Assembly (NCBI GenBank): GCA_029204225.1
Contig: CM055109.1
Coordinates: 38,390,632 to 38,454,631 of the forward strand
Source of the DNA: Diphasiastrum complanatum
Lineage: Eukaryota; Streptophyta; Lycopodiopsida; Lycopodiales; Lycopodiaceae
Direction of reading: 5' to 3'
Length of the DNA: 64,000 nt
The notes under the pieces were generated by a model. It did not search any database. It was given only the letters and a program-made list of their open reading frames with translations, and had not been told where the DNA came from. The translations under genes were made by a program, and so were the position numbers. Numbering within the stretch: the first letter of the stretch is position 1; every line of letters begins with the position of its first letter. Positions 1 to 10,660 of this stretch are shown here, one piece after another.

Positions 1-505
1 CATATTCGAAGATGATGATCAGATGATCAAGTGAGTTAAGAAGAGACTAAGAGAAGGAGGTTTCATTCCTCATTACAGACGAAAATAAGCTTCGTAGGGC
101 ATGTGGTTTCGTCCGCTATTGTATTGTGCTCTGCTACATTATTAACTTGTATACATGATATACTTAATCTGATACAACTCTTTGTTCTGCATTCAGATCT
201 GTGTTAATATTGCTATGCATGTTCTTCATTTTGTCTGATCTTTCTAGTTGCTCTTTCTGGTAATAGACGATCAACTTTTAGTCTTGTCTTTCACAAATAA
301 TTCGCGACTAATTATCAGCCGAGCACAGTCTAGCTCTTTGCAAATCATTCGTGATAGATAATTTGTCTTGCAATTCGTGACAAATTATTCATCTACCGCT
401 TCATCCATTTAAATTTTTGGCTACGTAATCTAGAATGACTGTGATTTCTATCACTAAAGTTCTGTTCATTTTGATAGGCGTAGTCATGCTTAGGGAGAGA
501 GTCAT
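1..505. other. Non-coding stretch, no gene recognised
   Basis: No coding similarity was seen on either strand. The stretch is AT-rich and holds a few near-repeats of the form ATTCGYGA...AATTATT around 300-395. It lies immediately downstream, in gypsy orientation, of the integrase fragment that ends at 506, so it may be the 3' remnant of that element. No polypurine tract or LTR start could be identified. Confidence 0.4.
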
Positions 506-1417
506 TTAACTCATTCCACTATGCATGAACATTTTTTGTTCGAGTTCGCTTCTCATTTGCTTCTTGTTCGAGTTCGTTTCTCGTTCGTGTTTGTCACTTA
601 TTCTTCCTCCCTCTCTCCCAACACAACTTATGTTCCCATTATGATCTACTAGCTTCAAATGTTTTCGTGAGCACGCACACAGGATCTTATTGGATGATTC
701 TGCTTGCCCATTACCACGAGGATAATAAGGCGTACTGGTTCTATGGATCACAAAGAATTCCTCCAACAGGACCTTGATGGTCTCATTGATGAAATGACTT
801 CCGTGATCGCTGACTAGCTCCACCGAGCATCCAAAGCGCACAATGATATTTTCATAAAGGAATTTGGTAATGGTCCTAGCATCAGCTACTCTTATTGCCT
901 TGGCTTTGACCCACTTGGTGAGATAGTCCGTGGCTACGATTATGTATCGAGCCTGGGAACTCCTTGCTGCAAGTTGAATTGGACCGATGTAATCCAATCC
1001 CCACTTTTTAAATGGTGCTTGGGCTAAGACCAGGTGTAGTAGGTCATAATTCAATCTCGTTGGTCTCCTTGCCCTTTGGCACACATCGCACTTTCTCAAG
1101 TATTTCTCCGTATTCTTATGTATCGTTGGCCACCAGCATCCTGATTGTAGGATCTTGTGAACTATAATGTCGGATGCGAAATGGCCTCCACCCATGCCTT
1201 CATGTGAAAGCGAAATGATCTGGGTGGCCTCATGAGAGAGAATACACCACCAAAGGATTCCGTCTGGTCCTCTTCGATACAACTGGCCGACAATCAACTG
1301 ATAAGGTCTAGCCTTCAGGATCAATTTCTGCTGATCTGCCTTTGGTAGTGATCTGTCTAGTTGACCCCGCATTAGATATTCAACAATGTCAGCAGCCCAT
1401 TCTCGTACTATGTCCAC
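506..1417 (-). pseudogene. Ty3/gypsy integrase domain (fragment)
   Basis: This 303-residue open frame is the integrase region of a gypsy pol. Near the N-terminus is the zinc-binding HHCC module, ending in CDVCQRARRP. The DDE core follows: first Asp in GLDYIGPI, second in VSDHGSHF, Glu in GNGQAESSNK. All three catalytic residues are present. After the Glu the frame drifts into a low-quality tail rich in Glu, Lys and Ser, so the C-terminal part is lost. In an active element this enzyme inserts the cDNA copy. It is the 3' end of the minus-strand element that continues through 3300. Confidence 0.9.
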
Positions 1418-1794
1418 ATAAAATAAGGCAGCATCGGCCAGCTCATCGTCAGGTTAGTTGCAACCGCCTTTCTCTTGATTCGCGACACATGATCTGCCAT
1501 GTAGTGTTGTTTTTCCTTGCAGACTACTATCCAAAAATCAAACTCCAACAACAGAAGTAGCCATCTGGTGATTCTCCCGATGTTGCAAGTTTTGTTAACA
1601 AGATAGAAGAAGGGTTGATGGTCTGTATAAAAAGCAAAATGTGTGGCCATTAGGTAGTGCCGAAATTTCTTAACCGCATAGATCATTGCTAGTACTTTCC
1701 GCTCTGTGGTTGAATAATTTATTTCTGTATCACTGAGTTGTCGGCTTGCAAATCGGATTGGAAAATCCTTAAATGATCCTTTTTGTGATTGCAT
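1408..1794 (-). pseudogene. Ty3/gypsy RNase H domain (fragment)
   Basis: The frame reads from a truncated domain start (FASRQLSDTEINYSTTERK) through the conserved E in TERKVLAMIYAVKKFRHY and the catalytic D in FYTDHQPF, to the DHVSRIKRK end. This is the order of a gypsy RNase H. The first Asp of the domain (normally in a DAS motif) is missing because the polymerase palm and the RNase H start are deleted. The frame overlaps the integrase frame by about 10 bases, so at least one frameshift separates them. Confidence 0.85.
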
Positions 1795-2299
1795 TTAGCG
1801 CCTTCAAATTCACACAAATTTGCATTTTGTCGTTCTTCTTGGGTACCATAACTATTGACGATATCCATTCCATGTGCTCGATTTCAGAAATGAAATCTGC
1901 ATCCATCAGCTTCTGCAACTCCTGCTTGATCAACTCTGTATAATTCGGGTTGCAGCGGTAGTAGTGGCTTACCTTGGGGACTGCTCCATCCACCAAGGGT
2001 ATGGTGTGTTGGACTACTATTGGTGGAATGCCCTTAAGATCACTATAACTCCAAGCAAAACATTCTTTATACTCCACCAACAATGATCGTAGTCTCTTGA
2101 ACTGTGTGGGCGTTAACTGCACTCCCACATGCACTATCTTTTCTACTTCACCTGGCTCGGCAAGGTTCATCGGTTGTGTTCGTGCAGGTCCCTCAAAGAC
2201 TTGTTCCGCTGGTGTCTGACTTTGATCAAGTTCTCGTTGGACTTGCAGCATCATAATTACCACGTCGTCCACGGTATAATTCTTGAAAGTTTCAGGCAT
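1769..2299 (-). pseudogene. Ty3/gypsy reverse transcriptase N-terminal part, palm deleted
   Basis: Residues from about 80 onward show the fingers region of gypsy RT: an IPLVDGA segment, a YRCNPN motif, then DADFISEI, SIVMVPKKNDK and the VNLKALNA motif. Immediately after this the frame jumps to RNase H, so the polymerase active site (Y/F-x-D-D) and thumb are absent. The junction lies near 1790-1800. The same RT subfamily appears at 3926-4190 on the opposite strand, with YCRCNPNY and a similar PKKNGKM segment. Confidence 0.85.
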
Positions 2300-3300
2300 C
2301 TCATGAATTGGAGCCCATCAAGATTCCTCTTTCAGCATATTGATCTTAGCCCGAGTGGTCATCTTTTGATTTTTTGTCATCTGAGTAGAGGATGACGCTG
2401 TATCTGAGTCCATCTTGATTGACTTCAAGAAATTCAACACCTTCTTTTTGCTCTTTTTTTGTCATTTTGGTGGATTCGTCCTTGTTGTCTTTCATCGGAA
2501 CTGTTGTGACATTCGCCTCGTGGTTGCGAATATCAACATCCACTGTAGCTATCGCCTCTTTGAGTAGATCACTCCATCGGATCACCTGGTTGTAGCGTTG
2601 CTTCAACTGATTTTTCTTATTCGCAGGTGCCTTGGGTGGATCGATCCTTGAGACTTTCGCCAAAGTAGACTTTTGCGGTGGTTGAGCTGGTACTTTCTTG
2701 ATTCTATAACGATTTGAGTCCATGTGGTGTAGAACCTGCTCATCAGTCAGCTCAAACTCCTTATTATTATTTGTTAAAGCATGTTGCCAAGGGACTAAAT
2801 CATCGTCCATTGGGTTCTCAATAAGTTTCGCTGACAGCCATGCTACGTTTATCATATTCACTCCAAATGTGATTGGTGTGTCCATAGTGTAACACTTTGG
2901 TGAAGATGTACTGGGTTCAGGATCTGATTCATATTGATATGCTTGATAATCAATAGTTGCTAATGCATTCCTCCATCTCATGACATCCGTCTCTGAATCA
3001 TAGTGACCTCCCTTGGCTTGTCTTGGGCGATCAATCATGTGATCTGTCATGGATGATCCGTCATCAGCTTTGGGTGCAACAGGTTTCACCGCCCATGTGG
3101 TTGGATCAACCTTCACAGCCTGCTCTCTGTTCTCAAAGGTGGGTTTCCCCGTACCCTAGTTGTGTACTACTTGCACAGTCCTCAACCATGGTCTTTCCAG
3201 TAACACATGGTATGCAATTGGAGATTCAAGTATATCCATGACTACAAAAGTGATCACAAACTGCATGCCTGTTATTTTTACAGGAATATCGGCAATAACC
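2300..3300 (-). pseudogene. Ty3/gypsy protease C-terminus and protease-RT connector
   Basis: The open frame 2346-3116 holds an acidic, lysine-rich linker with no catalytic motif. Upstream of it (3117-3300, frame-shifted) is the end of a retropepsin domain, with the FVVMDI segment and an AYHVLLERPWLRT motif. In this gypsy lineage that motif marks the end of protease. A paralogous copy is at 33488-33800 on the same strand: both share a GGHYDS segment and matching DNA around the words for AVKV and TTWVVKP. Stops and frameshifts at 2300-2346 and 3117-3160 make it non-functional. Confidence 0.75.
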
Positions 3301-3725
3301 ATAGACTTCATGGATACACATATGTGAATTGGACAGACAATGTTGACACCAGAAAATCGACTTTTGGATTTGTCTTCCTGTTCAATAATGGTCCAGTATC
3401 ATGGAACAGTCGAAAGCATACCTCCATCGCAATGTCTTTGTCAAAGTACCTTGCAGTCTCTCAAGCTATTAAAGAGACAATTTGGTTAAGAAATCTATTG
3501 TTTGACATTGGTCTCAGACAAACTGCTCCAACAATCATTTAGTGCGAGAATCATTGTGCTATAGAATTATCGATCAAACCTAGATTTCACTCTAGGAGCA
3601 AGTACATCGAGATTAAGTACCACTATATTAGGCACATGATACTCAACAAGGAGGTGAGTCTGAAGTTTTGTAGAACCAAATAGATGGCAGCTGATATCTT
3701 TACAAAAGGGTTAACTTAGAAGGCA
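3301..3725 (+). pseudogene. Ty1/copia RNase H (fragment)
   Basis: A 3' copia fragment, opposite in strand to its gypsy neighbours. It contains the RNase H blocks DTRKSTFGFVF, PVSWNSRKH, AIKETIWLRNLLFDIGL, then after one stop CENHCAI and PRFHSRSKYIEIKYHYIR, ending in ADIFTKGLT. The usual ALSSTEAEY motif is degraded to AMSLSKYLAV, removing a catalytic Glu. In-frame stops lie near 3540 and 3681. It is followed at once by a polypurine tract and LTR start. Confidence 0.85.
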
Positions 3726-3780
3726 CACAAATTTTTTTGTGTTTCTTTAATTTAAAAGTCAAGTCATTCAAAAATCTAGA

Positions 3781-3925
3781 TTAAGAGGGGGTGTTGGATT
3801 TCTATCCTCTCCATCCCTTATCTCGTAGCTAGTCTAGATCCATTCATTTGCTGGATAAATACTCGTATAGTCACATACTCTACATAAATACACTAGTTTT
3901 CTAATAGTTTGCAGAAATCCAAAGG
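3781..3925 (+). repeat. Copia polypurine tract and truncated 3' LTR
   Basis: The sequence AAGAGGGGG (about 3783-3791) is a polypurine tract. It is followed by the TGTTGGATTT start of an LTR at 3792, the standard arrangement downstream of copia RNase H. Only about 130 bases of LTR remain before gypsy RT sequence begins near 3926, so the LTR was cut off by rearrangement or deletion. Confidence 0.7.
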
Positions 3926-4190
3926 TGGGTAGATACTGCCGTTGCAACCCAAACTACATAAAACTCATCAAGCAAGAGTTGTAGAAGTTGCTTGATGCTG
4001 ATTTTATTTATCACATCAAGCACACATAATGGGTGTCACCAATAATGATTGTCCCCAAGAAGAATGGCAAGATGCGGATTTGTATTAATCTGAAGGCACT
4101 CAATGTTGTGACACAAAAGGATCACTTTAGTGGATTGCTTTAGTGGTTACAACCAAATCAAAATTGTGCCAGAGGATCATCAACAATCAT
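3926..4190 (+). pseudogene. Ty3/gypsy reverse transcriptase fragment, plus strand
   Basis: Translation gives YCRCNPNY, a stop, LLDADFI, PIMIVPKKNGKMRICINLKA, then after a frameshift DCFSGYNQIKIVPEDHQ, which is motif A with the first catalytic Asp. It ends at about 4190, where the strand of the coding similarity flips. It is closely related to the minus-strand RT at 1769-2299. Confidence 0.8.
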
Positions 4191-4950
4191 GCTAGATGTT
4201 TGATAAGAGATGGTAAATGCAGCATCACCATCAACCACTTTTTTTGAAGCCTCCTCTCACCTGGCTGGGTTAAGACTGCTCCAACTACGTACTTCGATGC
4301 GTCCGTATGCACATGAAACTCAATGAACCAATTGGGTGTGAGTTTGTAAATTGGTCGAGCTAACTCCGCAAAATCAAGAATGAAGATCCTATAGTAGTTA
4401 GCATTACCCATGAAGTTGTAGACTTCGCGGATCAACCCCCGGTGGTGGTAGATCAACAATGATCCTGATCTTTGATAGGGCTATGGAAATCCCGTGTCTT
4501 GACACTATATGGTCAAGAATCAAGCCATGTGTCACCCAAAATTGACATTTTTTTGGATTAAAGGAGATCTGGAAGTTGCGGCATTTTTGTAGCACCTTCT
4601 CCAAATTGGATAAGTGTTCTCAATCTGGCCCATGTAAGCACAGATCGTCCAAGAAAATTTCCAAATTTTTTTGCAAATATTCTTTGAATGCCACCCGCAT
4701 GACATGCTAAAAGGTGCTTGGGGCATTGCAAAGTCCGAATGACATCACTTCATAGGCATAGGTTCCCCATTTTGTGGCAAATGTTGTCTTGCGTTGGGTC
4801 TTGGGGGGCTATCTTCACCTAGTTGTAGCCGCTAAAGCCATCTAAAAAATTGTAGGCTTTGTCGCCAGCTACTCTATCGAGAACACTTTCCATCTCGCTC
4901 GAGATCCAGATTTGAAGATTCAATTGCGTTAACTTTCTCCTTGTGACCAT
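4187..4950 (-). pseudogene. Ty3/gypsy RT palm, thumb and RNase H start
   Basis: Read on the minus strand from 4950, the DNA encodes FLDGFSGYN (motif A), then GLCNAP, a DDLCLHG segment in place of the usual F/Y-x-D-D motif, and FNPKKCQFWV. It then gives LILDHIVSRHGIS, YYRIFILDFAELARP and finally HTDASKYVVGAVL, the RNase H start with its first Asp. Pieces fall in three frames (4187-4459, 4404-4604, 4532-4726), so at least two frameshifts are present. It abuts the plus-strand RT fragment at 4190 and copia gag sequence at about 4960. Confidence 0.85.
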
Positions 4951-4954
4951 CAGC

Positions 4955-5914
4955 TGGCCTTTTCTAGCAGGCCTTTTCTAGCAGTTGTCCAAGTGACCAA
5001 GTTTATTTATTGCAATAAAAACAATGCACAAGCCTTTTGTCAAGCTTCTTTGGATCAGTCTTTTTGTCCACAGATTGATTAGCATTCCTTCGATCTTGGG
5101 GCTTTGACGATCTTGGCTTATTCTTGCCTTTTTGCCTTGCAAGCATAGTGTTGTCAGTAGCATCCTTTTCCTTCTGCTGCTCATGTATTAGTTTCTCCTC
5201 AACAGCTACTTTGGCTACATCTTCAAATGTAACATCATCAAAATGGTTTTCAAAGATTGGTATGAAGCTGGCAAGGATTTGTTAAAAAAACAAAAAAAAA
5301 CTGCTGCACTGCATGAATTTGGTAATGTTCTCCAACAACAGCTAATTGGATGAAGATTTCCGTTATCATATTTACATGCTTCTCCAAGTCCTCGCCATCC
5401 CAGTTCATGCCTAGCAACTAATTACTCAAATGTAAAACTTGAGTCCCAGATCTCGCTGCTGGTATTGCCCTTCATTAGTCATTAGAATGTCCTGAGACAA
5501 AGACAAGGAGATCAGTGAGACAGCTTTGTCATCTGATCGAACCGAATCATTGATAACTCTCTAATCTCCATTTTCTGGCCTCTGGTTTGTTCCATCCAAG
5601 AAGCTCCACAAGCCCTCACCCTTAAAAACAACATATTCATTTTGTGTTTGCAATATCTGTAGTTGGAATTGTCCCACACGATGCTGAATTTCTGTAACAG
5701 ACTTGAAGGATAGTGGTGCAGCATTACTTACAGACAATTTCCATACCACAATGTTTTTTCCCTTTGTGATTGCAAATTTGAGGTTTACTTGGAAGTTCCA
5801 CTTAAATTGAGAGATGAGAACAGACCTGTAAAAACACACAGCTCCTTCACAGAAATACGAACTGTAAAAAACACACGTGATTTTATGACAGAAAAATGAA
5901 CTGTCAAGATACAC
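4955..5914 (-). pseudogene. Ty1/copia gag (decayed)
   Basis: On the minus strand from 5914: a poorly conserved lead, then GEGLWSFLDGTNQRPE and DDKAVSLISLSLSQDIL, which match the layout of the plant copia gag (UBN2 / retrotran_gag_2) fold. From 5280 follow FIPIFENHFDDVTFEDVA and a Lys/Gln-rich stretch. The CCHC zinc knuckle comes last, split by a frameshift near 5010: HCFYCNK in one frame, LGHLDNC in the next. The knuckle ends at a 14-bp tandem duplication that marks the join to gypsy RT sequence. Confidence 0.65.
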
Positions 5915-6744
5915 GCAGCTTTACCACAGGCGAAACGAACTGTAACATAAGACAAGATTTTGTGACAGACAAAACAAATTCATTCACAGAGTCTCCCAAA
6001 AAACAGAATTTATTTTGATTTCTCAAAGACGGAGAAATAAAATGTCCAAAATTCGTTGGCCTCTACATAAACACGAAGATTTCAGACAAACAAATCAACT
6101 CACGAAATCTTGCAGTCTGGCCCAATGACTGAAAACGAATATAAAAAAAACCACTGAGATAACTCTGCAGTCTGGTGCAAGAACCAAAAAACATGAGATA
6201 GCCTCTCTGTTGTTGCACTAATTAACTGTCAGAAAATTGTAGCCCCTGCTACATTGAATCAGGGCAATACAAAATCCAAACAAGTGCCGACAATATCACC
6301 TGACTATCAATCTGACATCTAAGGATCAAGCCTATAATCATGTGCAGAAAATTACAAATATTATACGCCTGTAACACAGTCTATAAAAGCAGAAAACAAA
6401 TGTCTAAAAAATTAAATCAAACCATCCAACAATTCTGATTACTACAACGGGACTCTGACACAAAATTAAAATAGCAATGGCTTCATTGGCTTAGAAGATT
6501 ACTAATTGCAGCACTACATGCAGGTATTCCATGGGAGAATCCTTTGCTATTGCTTGCAAGGCTTTAGCCATTGATTATATGAGATGCTATTAGTCAATAT
6601 TGTTCATGGGAGATTGTTTGATTGTGTTTATTATAGTCATGTGGGTTCATTGATACAAAATCCATAGGTTGATCATGAGTCTATAACTTGGTATCAAAAG
6701 CGCTTGGGACTGCTCTTTTTTTTTCCACAATTGGCAGATCTCTA
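5915..6744. other. No gene seen
   Basis: AT-rich sequence with frequent stops on both strands. It may be the leader or LTR of the copia gag fragment that starts at 5914 on the minus strand. No primer-binding site or LTR end could be located. Confidence 0.4.
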
Positions 6745-7363
6745 TTTGTTCTATTTTGGTAATTTACATTAATAAACTTTGTCAATCTACGTGGCATTTT
6801 TTAAAGGGTCTTTTTTGGATTCAGAATCTCTCTAATGAGCTGTGATGATGTAGAAAGACATGCCATTCAAGGATAGATGGATGAGAACGGACTCTACCCG
6901 CGCACAAGAGAGATAGGTGGACTTTTTTTTGGGGTCTGAAACTTTGACCGGCCATAACTTTTGAACGGTAGCTCGGAAGTAGGTCATGTAAACGAAATTA
7001 CACTGTACATATAGTTCTTCACTCAGGCAACCCATGCATGGTCCAGGGGTACCGTTGAAAAGCTCTCGTCGAGCGCTTTCCAACACTATAATTTTCGTCT
7101 CAATCGGAGCTTTGGTGAAAAAGTTATGCTATTTTAACTGATAATTGTATATTATACTATGAATAACATGTCATGCTTGCGGGCTGCCCCCGGCACCGAA
7201 TTATAGCATTATTAAAAAAACTTTTTTTTGCCAATTTTAATGAGCTAGGTTACGTCGATTTCAAATTTGAGTGTTTTGATTGGTCCATGTGTAAGCAAAA
7301 TTTGAGAAAAAAATATAAAGAGTATCTTTACAAAGGGTCTATTTTGGATTTAGAACTCCTCTA
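6745..7363 (+). repeat. Unclassified repeat related to the 16-kb palindromic element
   Basis: Two pieces share the outer end GGGTCT-n-TTTTGGATT...CTCTAATG. One end lies at 6745-6835; a second unit runs from about 6886 to 7363 and finishes in CTCCTCTAATG. The second unit carries a GGCCATAACTTTTGAACGG block, a GGAAAGCTCTCGTCGAGC block and a tail through CATGCTTGCGGGCTGCCCC. All of these recur at 16024-16795, the tail in inverted orientation. No coding capacity was seen. Confidence 0.75.
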
Positions 7364-7471
7364 ATGGATGGTGCATTTGCTTGCAAGGGTCCTCTAGCTA
7401 ATACCAGTACTGATGAGTGCCATTCACTTTGTGAGCTTTCTTTTGTGAGCAAGGTTGAGTCTTATTGTGAG

Positions 7472-7474
<3 letters not shown>

Positions 7475-7539
<65 letters not shown>
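7475..7539. repeat. (GA)n microsatellite, about 65 bp
   Basis: An uninterrupted GA dinucleotide run, flanked by sequence with no recognisable gene. Confidence 0.97.
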
Positions 7540-7542
<3 letters not shown>

Positions 7543-7589
7543 AATATACATTTTGATTCTAATATTTCATATTATGAGCAAGATTTAAG

Positions 7590-8040
7590 CTACGATGTTC
7601 TTTCCCTTTGCAACTCCCCTCGCCTTCACACTTGGAACAATGGACACCCTCCCCCTTTCTACACTTCTTCTAGACTTGACAGGTTTTACCTTTCTAACAA
7701 AAGAAGTTGGACGAGCCGCTTATCTTCAATGATGAAGATCTCCTTGGATATGCATGTTGAGGATACTCCTCCTCAAACCTCGACTCCCTCACAACTTGAT
7801 TCTCACCATAGCAATGACTTGTGATGCATCATAAGATGATGTGCTCTCGGCCCCTTCCAAGATTGAAATAGATCTTCATAAAAAACAATAACATCTCCAT
7901 GCTCAAACACCTTCGAGATAGAAAGTGTAAAGGCTATGTAGCCTTCCTTGGTGGATAAATATCCAACCATGATCCATAGACTTGGATCTCCATCCTTCCT
8001 TGCTTCCAAGAAAACACATGTTGTAATTTGTAGAGACAAA
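7590..8040 (-). pseudogene. Ty1/copia integrase C-terminal scrap
   Basis: The minus-strand frame at 7803-8039 contains VGYLSTKEGYIAFTLS followed by DVIVFYEDLF. This corresponds to the post-core copia integrase region, where VGYS.KSKGYRL and then SRDV.F.E are typical. The remaining part to 7590 is more degraded and lies in other frames. It is an isolated fragment with no RT or LTR next to it. Confidence 0.55.
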
Positions 8041-8219
8041 TTGTTCTAAGTAATAAAGACTTTCCCAACTTCAAACCCAGATGACTTTGATGATATAGAA
8101 TTATCAATGATCAATATTCTTTTAGGATATTGTATGAATTTATTACTTTATTGAATTGAGTAACAGGCATTGATACATGTGGAACTAAGAATCTTCTATG
8201 AACCATGTTTGATGGTATT

Positions 8220-8640
8220 ATGAACATTGACCTTTCTTTGAAGGGATGTGCAGGTACACACGAACATACCTGAAGAATCATAACAAGAATAAGAAGCCCT
8301 TTGGGCTTAAGGACTGACCTCTCTTTGAGGGTATGTGTAGGTACTCGAAAAAATACCAGAAGAACAAGAATCGAAACAAGAAGCTTTCTAAGCTTAAAGA
8401 CAATATAAAAAAGGCTTTTTGATCAAGTCTATAATGAAGGCTCAGTAGAGTCTATAAAGAAGGCTTATTACTAAGTCTATAATGAAGGCTCAGAGGAGTC
8501 TAGAAAGAACATGACAAGGCCTAGGGTCTGAACACCCTAGTGACTTGTTCCACCATAATTGAGGACGGGCAACCTCTAGAAAATAAGTGCCAATGACCGT
8601 GATTGAGGATGGGCAACCTCTAGAAAAAAAGAGCCTAGGA
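8220..8640. repeat. Three successive short tandem duplications
   Basis: Three different units are each present twice in a row. A unit of about 95 bp contains GACCTYTCTTTGA and GAAGCCCTTTGGGCTTAA (8226-8405). A unit of about 47 bp contains AAGTCTATAATGAAGGCTCA (8410-8510). A unit of about 46 bp contains GGGCAACCTCTAGAAAA (8555-8635). Copies within each pair are diverged. Confidence 0.8.
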
Positions 8641-9336
<696 letters not shown>

Positions 9337-9399
9337 AACCTCCTCTTGAAACCATGGTATGCTCTTGAAACTGTTACCCATATGTAAGAATAGTTGATC

Positions 9400-9790
9400 A
9401 GTACTTTTGCATGTCAGGCTATCTGTGGCCTATTGTCCATGCATGTCAGATCTAGAGCTTGCATTCATATTTGAAGCTTGCATGTCATACATCAGTGACC
9501 TATTGTCCATGCATGTCAGATCTAGAGCTTGCATGTCAGATTTGAAGCTTGCATGTCATACCATCAGTGGCCTATTGTCCATGCATGTCAGATCTAGAGC
9601 TTGCATGTCAGTTGCATGTCATATTTGAAGCTTGCATGTCACACCATGCATTGCCAAATGACCATGCATGTCACTTCATGACTGTTGCATGTCAAGAATC
9701 TATGAACCCTCATGATTGCATGTCAAGAATCCAAGATCCATTTGGATTGCATGTCAAGAATCTAAAATCCAACATGATTGCATGTTGAAA
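9400..9790. repeat. Minisatellite built on GCATGTCA
   Basis: Three units of about 72-83 bp start near 9411, 9491 and 9563. Each carries CCTATTGTCCATGCATGTCA, then GATCTAGAGCTTGCATGTCA, then TTTGAAGCTTGCATGTCA. They are followed at 9660-9790 by a shorter unit of about 36 bp, GCATGTCAAGAATC plus variable sequence, repeated about four times. The open frames crossing it reflect periodicity, not a gene. Confidence 0.9.
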
Positions 9791-10102
9791 AGATTAAGAC
9801 TTATGAAGAAATTTATATGCTTTTGTTAAGCTAGATATGGAATTAAGATCATTGAATATGAACTAAGTCTATGTTAAGTTGATAATTCTACTTTGAGACC
9901 CCTATTGGAATCCATTATATATGTAACTGGTATAAGCCAATTGGATTTGCATAATGACAAGAAGAGAATCCTTTTTTCTTTTTTTTTTTTTGGGGGGGAG
10001 GGGTCGGTCCCCATCTTGACCCCTCAGTGCTTCCACTGTTGTGTGAATGAGTCTATGTGATGCAATGTTTTTCGAGTTTTGATTTAAAATCTTATTTGAT
10101 TA
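9791..10102. other. No gene seen
   Basis: Non-coding sequence with a T-run followed by a G-rich run (about 9971-10006). It separates the minisatellite from the truncated 3' end of the copia element at 10103. Confidence 0.4.
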
Positions 10103-10660
10103 TCATTTAAGTTGATTCGAGACTAGCTTTATGTGAATGATAAGCCAATTAAATCTTTTGGCCTTTGAGAACTTAGGACATGCCTTCACCCTCGAGTTCA
10201 CACATGCAAAGAAATAGTCTTCAAGAACACTAAGGTACACAACCTCAGGCTTATAATTGAACAAGATTCCATATAGTGCACTCCTTCCATTAGCTCCATA
10301 ACTCCAAAAAGATTTGCATGATGGAAAATACACATGCACCATAAAACTTGAAGAGACAAGACATAGCCATTGGTTACTTGTGAAACCATCAATAAGTGTA
10401 AAAAAGCAAGATGCAACTTCCTTGCTTATAGATGAAGAAAGGTCAACATCCGAGTTTTCCAACTCCATAGGATATTTGTCTTGGTAGAAGACATCAAATA
10501 TGGATCCATATGTGATTTTGCCATAGAATAAGCCACTCTTGGCTTGATCTCCTTGACTATTGAAGACATAGATATGAAATTGGAAACATGCAACCTCCTA
10601 TGCCATACTTCCTCCTTGGAAACACAAGTCATCAATGCAAAATCACAAGTACTTGCATTC
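10103..10660 (-). pseudogene. Ty1/copia pre-integrase and integrase remnants
   Basis: The frame at 10426-10701 carries the GAG-pre-integrase motif EVWHRRLHVSNFISM, in which the His of the HHCC module is still visible, and later a degraded AKSHMDP segment. The frame at 10103-10468 joins FTLIDGFTSNQW (the D-F-T region of the core), SFWSYG and FNYKPEVVYLSV (the post-core FG region). The catalytic middle is therefore lost by internal deletion. No RT follows, so the element is truncated at about 10100. Confidence 0.75.

Noticed and set aside
1342-3241. Plus-strand frames over the gypsy element (1342, 1874, 2129, 3023)
   Set aside because: They are antisense to recognised RT, RNase H and integrase motifs and show none themselves.
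9400-9790. CRISPR-like repeat-spacer pattern
   Set aside because: The spacers are themselves repeated and the unit is a degenerate minisatellite in eukaryotic DNA.
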